Position numbers and translations under genes: made by a program
The notes under the pieces: model-generated
The model's database searches: none
The model's input: the letters and a program-made list of their open reading frames with translations, nothing else
Told to the model about the DNA's origin: nothing
Shown here: positions 40,244 to 42,348 of the stretch, in pieces
Numbering within the stretch: the first letter of the stretch is position 1
Layout: every line of letters starts with the position of its first letter
From: a virus
Virus record (IMG/VR): IMGVR_UViG_3300020162_001010
Location: 1-42,348 of that record
Length of the DNA stretch: 42,348 bases
Strand: one strand, 5' to 3'

Positions 40244-41556
40244 CCCTTGTAGATATAATTCGAGCATCATTGAAAGAGGTTATTCTGGATGAAGTAATTT
40301 CAATCCAGCCTCAACACTGTACTTCCTTCCAGAAACTCATGGAGATATACGAACAAGACATGACAGTGACAGAGTCTATTAAAGATTGCATGTCTCTGTG
40401 CATGGCTACTCACATCGCTGTAGCCCTCGAAGGCGATCCACTCTGGCTTTATCTTGTAGGAGCACCATCAAGTGGTAAATCAACCATCTGTGAACTCTTG
40501 GCTTCAGACGAAATTCATACACGATCACTTAGCAAGTTCACTGGCCTCGTATCTGGCTCAAGACAAGGAACTCACCTTATCCCCATGCTACAGGGTAAGT
40601 GCGTCATTATTAAGGACGGAACTCTGCTGCTTGAATCTACGCCGCAGGCACTGGCAAACGTGTACGGTGAACTCAGAGATATTTTCGATGGATCTCTTAA
40701 CGCTGAATACCGCAATGGCGTATCTGCTTCCTTCAGCAACATCTCTTTCGGAATGGTCATTGGCATTACAGAGCGAATCTACAGCCTCAACATGGCAGCC
40801 CTTGGAGAACGCTTCCTGCACTGCCGACTGGAAACAACGAGAGACACTGAGACTCTCCGCAATGCTAGAGCAATCCAGTCTATCTTCGAGTCCTCAGGAC
40901 GCACCAACTTCGAAGGATCAGAGACAGGTGACCAGCGATCATTCCCGAAGCAGCGTGCCTACACTGCTGGATTCCTTAGTCACCTGCACACAACACTTAG
41001 AACTGGTGACATCCTGCGACCACGTTATACTACAGATGACGTTCTGCTTATCCAGTCTCTGGCTGACACAATCGCCTGTAGTCGTGCCCAGGCCCCTCGA
41101 AGCAAAGAGTATGGATCTTCCTCAGAACTACTCTATGACGCACGCCCTGAGGCTTCTACGCGAGTCGTCAAGCAGCTTAGCCGACTTGCCCTCTGTCTGT
41201 GCTACGTCCTGGGTGTAGACTACATCAGTCCCAAGATCAGAGCGTTACTGACAAAAGTCACGCTGGATACCTCCTACAGCCGTCAACACACGATCCTGAA
41301 GACAGTGGCTTTATCGAACGGTCTTACACGCCAAAGCATTGCTGCACTGTCACAGATACCTTTAGAGACGATCAGCAGACGTATTGACGATCTGATATCT
41401 CTTGGTATCCTGACCACTGACACTGAATCTAATCGACCATCTCGTGGCCGGTCAGTGCCTACCCTTCACTGCACAGACTGGATCAAAGAAGCATTCCGCA
41501 AGGTGTACAACCATGTTGAAAAACGTCCGTATCCCAGACCCAAACAGAAACCGTAA
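40240..41556 (+). CDS. AAA+ ATPase, putative replicative helicase (MCM-like)
   Basis: In this 438-residue protein Walker A is GAPSSGKS (74-81), Walker B CVIIKDGT (121-128), and GITERI and LGERFLHCRL provide sensor and arginine-finger-like parts. The core layout resembles phage ATPases related to MCM helicases. A C-terminal winged helix (LTRQSIAALSQIPLETISRRIDDLISLGIL) would bind DNA. With primase and polymerase upstream, a helicase or loader role is likely. Confidence 0.78.
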   Translation: MTLVDIIRASLKEVILDEVISIQPQHCTSFQKLMEIYEQDMTVTESIKDCMSLCMATHIAVALEGDPLWLYLVGAPSSGKSTICELLASDEIHTRSLSKFTGLVSGSRQGTHLIPMLQGKCVIIKDGTLLLESTPQALANVYGELRDIFDGSLNAEYRNGVSASFSNISFGMVIGITERIYSLNMAALGERFLHCRLETTRDTETLRNARAIQSIFESSGRTNFEGSETGDQRSFPKQRAYTAGFLSHLHTTLRTGDILRPRYTTDDVLLIQSLADTIACSRAQAPRSKEYGSSSELLYDARPEASTRVVKQLSRLALCLCYVLGVDYISPKIRALLTKVTLDTSYSRQHTILKTVALSNGLTRQSIAALSQIPLETISRRIDDLISLGILTTDTESNRPSRGRSVPTLHCTDWIKEAFRKVYNHVEKRPYPRPKQKP

Positions 41557-41812
41557 AGCGATCTGCCAGGACAGTAGTTTTGGTAAGCGTAAAGGACGCA
41601 CAGGCAGGAGAATGCGAATACTCTCACGGGACGCATTCACCTGCAATAAGTGTAGTGAACCATATCCAGAGTCAGCCCTTGAAGTGGACCATGTAACCCC
41701 TCTGTTTATGGGTGGATCTGACAATGACCACAATCTTCAAACGTTGTGCGTCAACTGTCACAGAGAGAAGAGCCGTACTGAAATTGAGTATCGAAAACCA
41801 AAACCTAAGTAG
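41513..41812 (+). CDS. HNH endonuclease
   Basis: The 99-residue protein has the HNH fold: FTCNKCSEP (CxxC at 44-47), LEVDHVTPL (Asp59, His60), DNDHNLQTLC (Asn74) and CVNCHREKS (Cys79, Cys82, His83). It is basic at the N-terminus. It overlaps the helicase end by 44 bases, starts at ATG 41513 with AAGGTG upstream, and in a circular genome would lie near the small terminase; such HNH proteins are needed for packaging in some HK97-like phages. A free homing enzyme is the alternative. Confidence 0.9.
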   Translation: MLKNVRIPDPNRNRKAICQDSSFGKRKGRTGRRMRILSRDAFTCNKCSEPYPESALEVDHVTPLFMGGSDNDHNLQTLCVNCHREKSRTEIEYRKPKPK

Positions 41813-41821
41813 GAGAGTTCG

Positions 41822-42348
41822 ATGACTGAAAAATCTGAAGGCGGTCAGTTCAAAGTCTGTGAGTTTTGCAAATGCAATACCAACGCAAGAATTCGTCGTT
41901 GCTGCAAAATCGGAACAGTAGTAGACGAAGGCCGCATTCAAGCTGAAAAGAATAGACATCCGATGACCTGTCTTCCCTGCGGTCAGTTCAAGGTTGGCAT
42001 ACAGTACGTGGTAGACGAACGAAGAATTCAAGCTGAAAAATATAAACAGCAACTCATGTTCCACGACTCTCACACTCCAGCACCTGCAATGATTACGCCT
42101 GAATGTATGCAGGGAGCAGCTTACCTGGAAGTAGATGAAGAGGTGCTGAAGAGTATTCTGCCTCTACACATGAACAAGGCTGAACTTCCAGATGAACAAG
42201 GTACTACTGGCGATGTCACAGTGGAGTTAGCAAAGCTGATCGACGACGTTTACTCGGTACCGTTCACGTACATGCCTTCACACGTTACAGAACAGCCTAC
42301 AACGTCTTCAAAGTTTCTGGATGACCTCATGTACTCCTTGGCAATTGA
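41822..42348 (+). CDS. Zinc-binding-type protein with internal repeat, cut by the window end
   Basis: This open frame of at least 175 residues starts with ATG behind AGGAG. It begins with GGQFKVCEFCKCNTNARI and continues to a pair of similar units: GQFKVCEFC... then VVDEGRIQAEK, and GQFKVGIQY... then VVDERRIQAEK, about 40 residues apart. The first has four or more Cys, the second lacks most of them, so a duplicated zinc-like module has partly decayed. No stop occurs before the end of the window; joining to bases 1-46 would give about 190 residues. The function is unknown. Confidence 0.7.
   Translation, partial: MTEKSEGGQFKVCEFCKCNTNARIRRCCKIGTVVDEGRIQAEKNRHPMTCLPCGQFKVGIQYVVDERRIQAEKYKQQLMFHDSHTPAPAMITPECMQGAAYLEVDEEVLKSILPLHMNKAELPDEQGTTGDVTVELAKLIDDVYSVPFTYMPSHVTEQPTTSSKFLDDLMYSLAI

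Larger units (their letters stand above)
681..41127 (+). repeat. Dispersed strand-biased motif with core CTCAGAA
   Basis: Exact cores on the + strand start at 681, 1933, 3412, 5750, 7410, 8036, 12632, 16445, 16887, 19948, 21250, 22498, 22752, 23733, 26561, 29047, 30423, 32122, 34797, 36120, 37295, 37568, 38467, 39087 and 41121, 25 in all. The reverse complement TTCTGAG was seen only at 3454, 3500 and 16143. Random expectation is about 2.6 per strand. Upstream bases are mostly pyrimidine, and the extended form resembles TTCCTCAGAAACTATC. It occurs in three reading frames and also in leftward genes. Confidence 0.7.

Noticed and set aside
40472-41218. 248-residue + strand open frame in another frame
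   Set aside because: It is nested in the AAA+ ATPase gene, whose Walker motifs and winged helix are clear. The Ser/Leu-rich shadow frame has no start signal.
1-42348. CRISPR array, integrase or attachment site
   Set aside because: No regular spacer-repeat array was seen. The dispersed CTCAGAA motif is too widely spaced. No tyrosine or serine recombinase motif was recognised.

Overview
The window looks like the essentially complete genome of a tailed, double-stranded DNA bacteriophage with siphovirus architecture. It has HK97-type terminase, portal, ClpP-like protease and capsid, then head-tail connectors, a frameshifted pair of tail chaperones, a 785-residue tape measure, and its own replication module. 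There is no rRNA, no host-like gene block, no integrase and no recognisable lysogeny repressor, so a lytic lifestyle is the simplest reading. The last gene runs off the right edge in frame, and the first bases of the window continue it for 15 codons to a stop. The sequence therefore probably closes on itself as a circular or circularly permuted molecule of about 42.3 kb. The host cannot be read from the sequence. The lysis-type genes hint at a bacterium with an unusual, protein-rich envelope (planctomycete-like), but that is speculation.

Layout. (1) 131-847, rightward: P27-type small terminase and a small gene that may be frameshifted, ending at a bidirectional terminator. (2) 904-4804, leftward: a tightly overlapping operon of small genes (helix-turn-helix-like, zinc-ribbon, ribbon-helix-helix, DUF3310, two Cys-cluster proteins), ThyX and a coiled-coil protein, with a candidate promoter at 4853-4880. 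(3) 4881-5378: divergent control region with an operator-like dyad and a strong rightward promoter candidate. (4) 5379-9549, rightward: export, envelope and lysis-like block (nuclease, DUF1353, membrane protein, secreted protein, papain-like peptidase, exported thioredoxin, holin-sized membrane proteins, overlapping genes). (5) 9546-12755: GC-richer block of fibre-like virion genes. (6) 12770-28301: large terminase, capsid, connector and tail genes. (7) 28298-31447: three glycosyltransferase-like genes. (8) 31553-41556: replication and recombination, comprising a ParB-fold protein, a tRNA-like element, a membrane-anchored CsrA-like protein, two PD-(D/E)XK nucleases, a Sak4-like ATPase, a possible ssDNA-binding protein, family A DNA polymerase, primase, a C5-methyltransferase-like protein and an AAA+ helicase. 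(9) 41513-end: HNH nuclease and a repeat-containing zinc-binding protein that lead, across the junction, back to the small terminase.

How it fits together. Terminase with HNH nuclease would package DNA through the portal into the capsid. The connectors, chaperones and tape measure build a long non-contractile tail. ThyX, polymerase, primase and helicase supply replication, and the recombination genes could form concatemers for packaging. The most notable observations are: (a) a short motif with core CTCAGAA found about 25 times on the + strand against 3 on the other; (b) a textbook -1 frameshift site in the tail chaperones; (c) a possible protease plus thioredoxin lysis strategy with no recognisable peptidoglycan hydrolase; (d) a membrane protein fused to a CsrA-like domain with an internal start, just downstream of a tRNA-like structure; (e) a 218-nt out-of-frame gene overlap; (f) a GC-rich, motif-free insert separating the two terminase genes.
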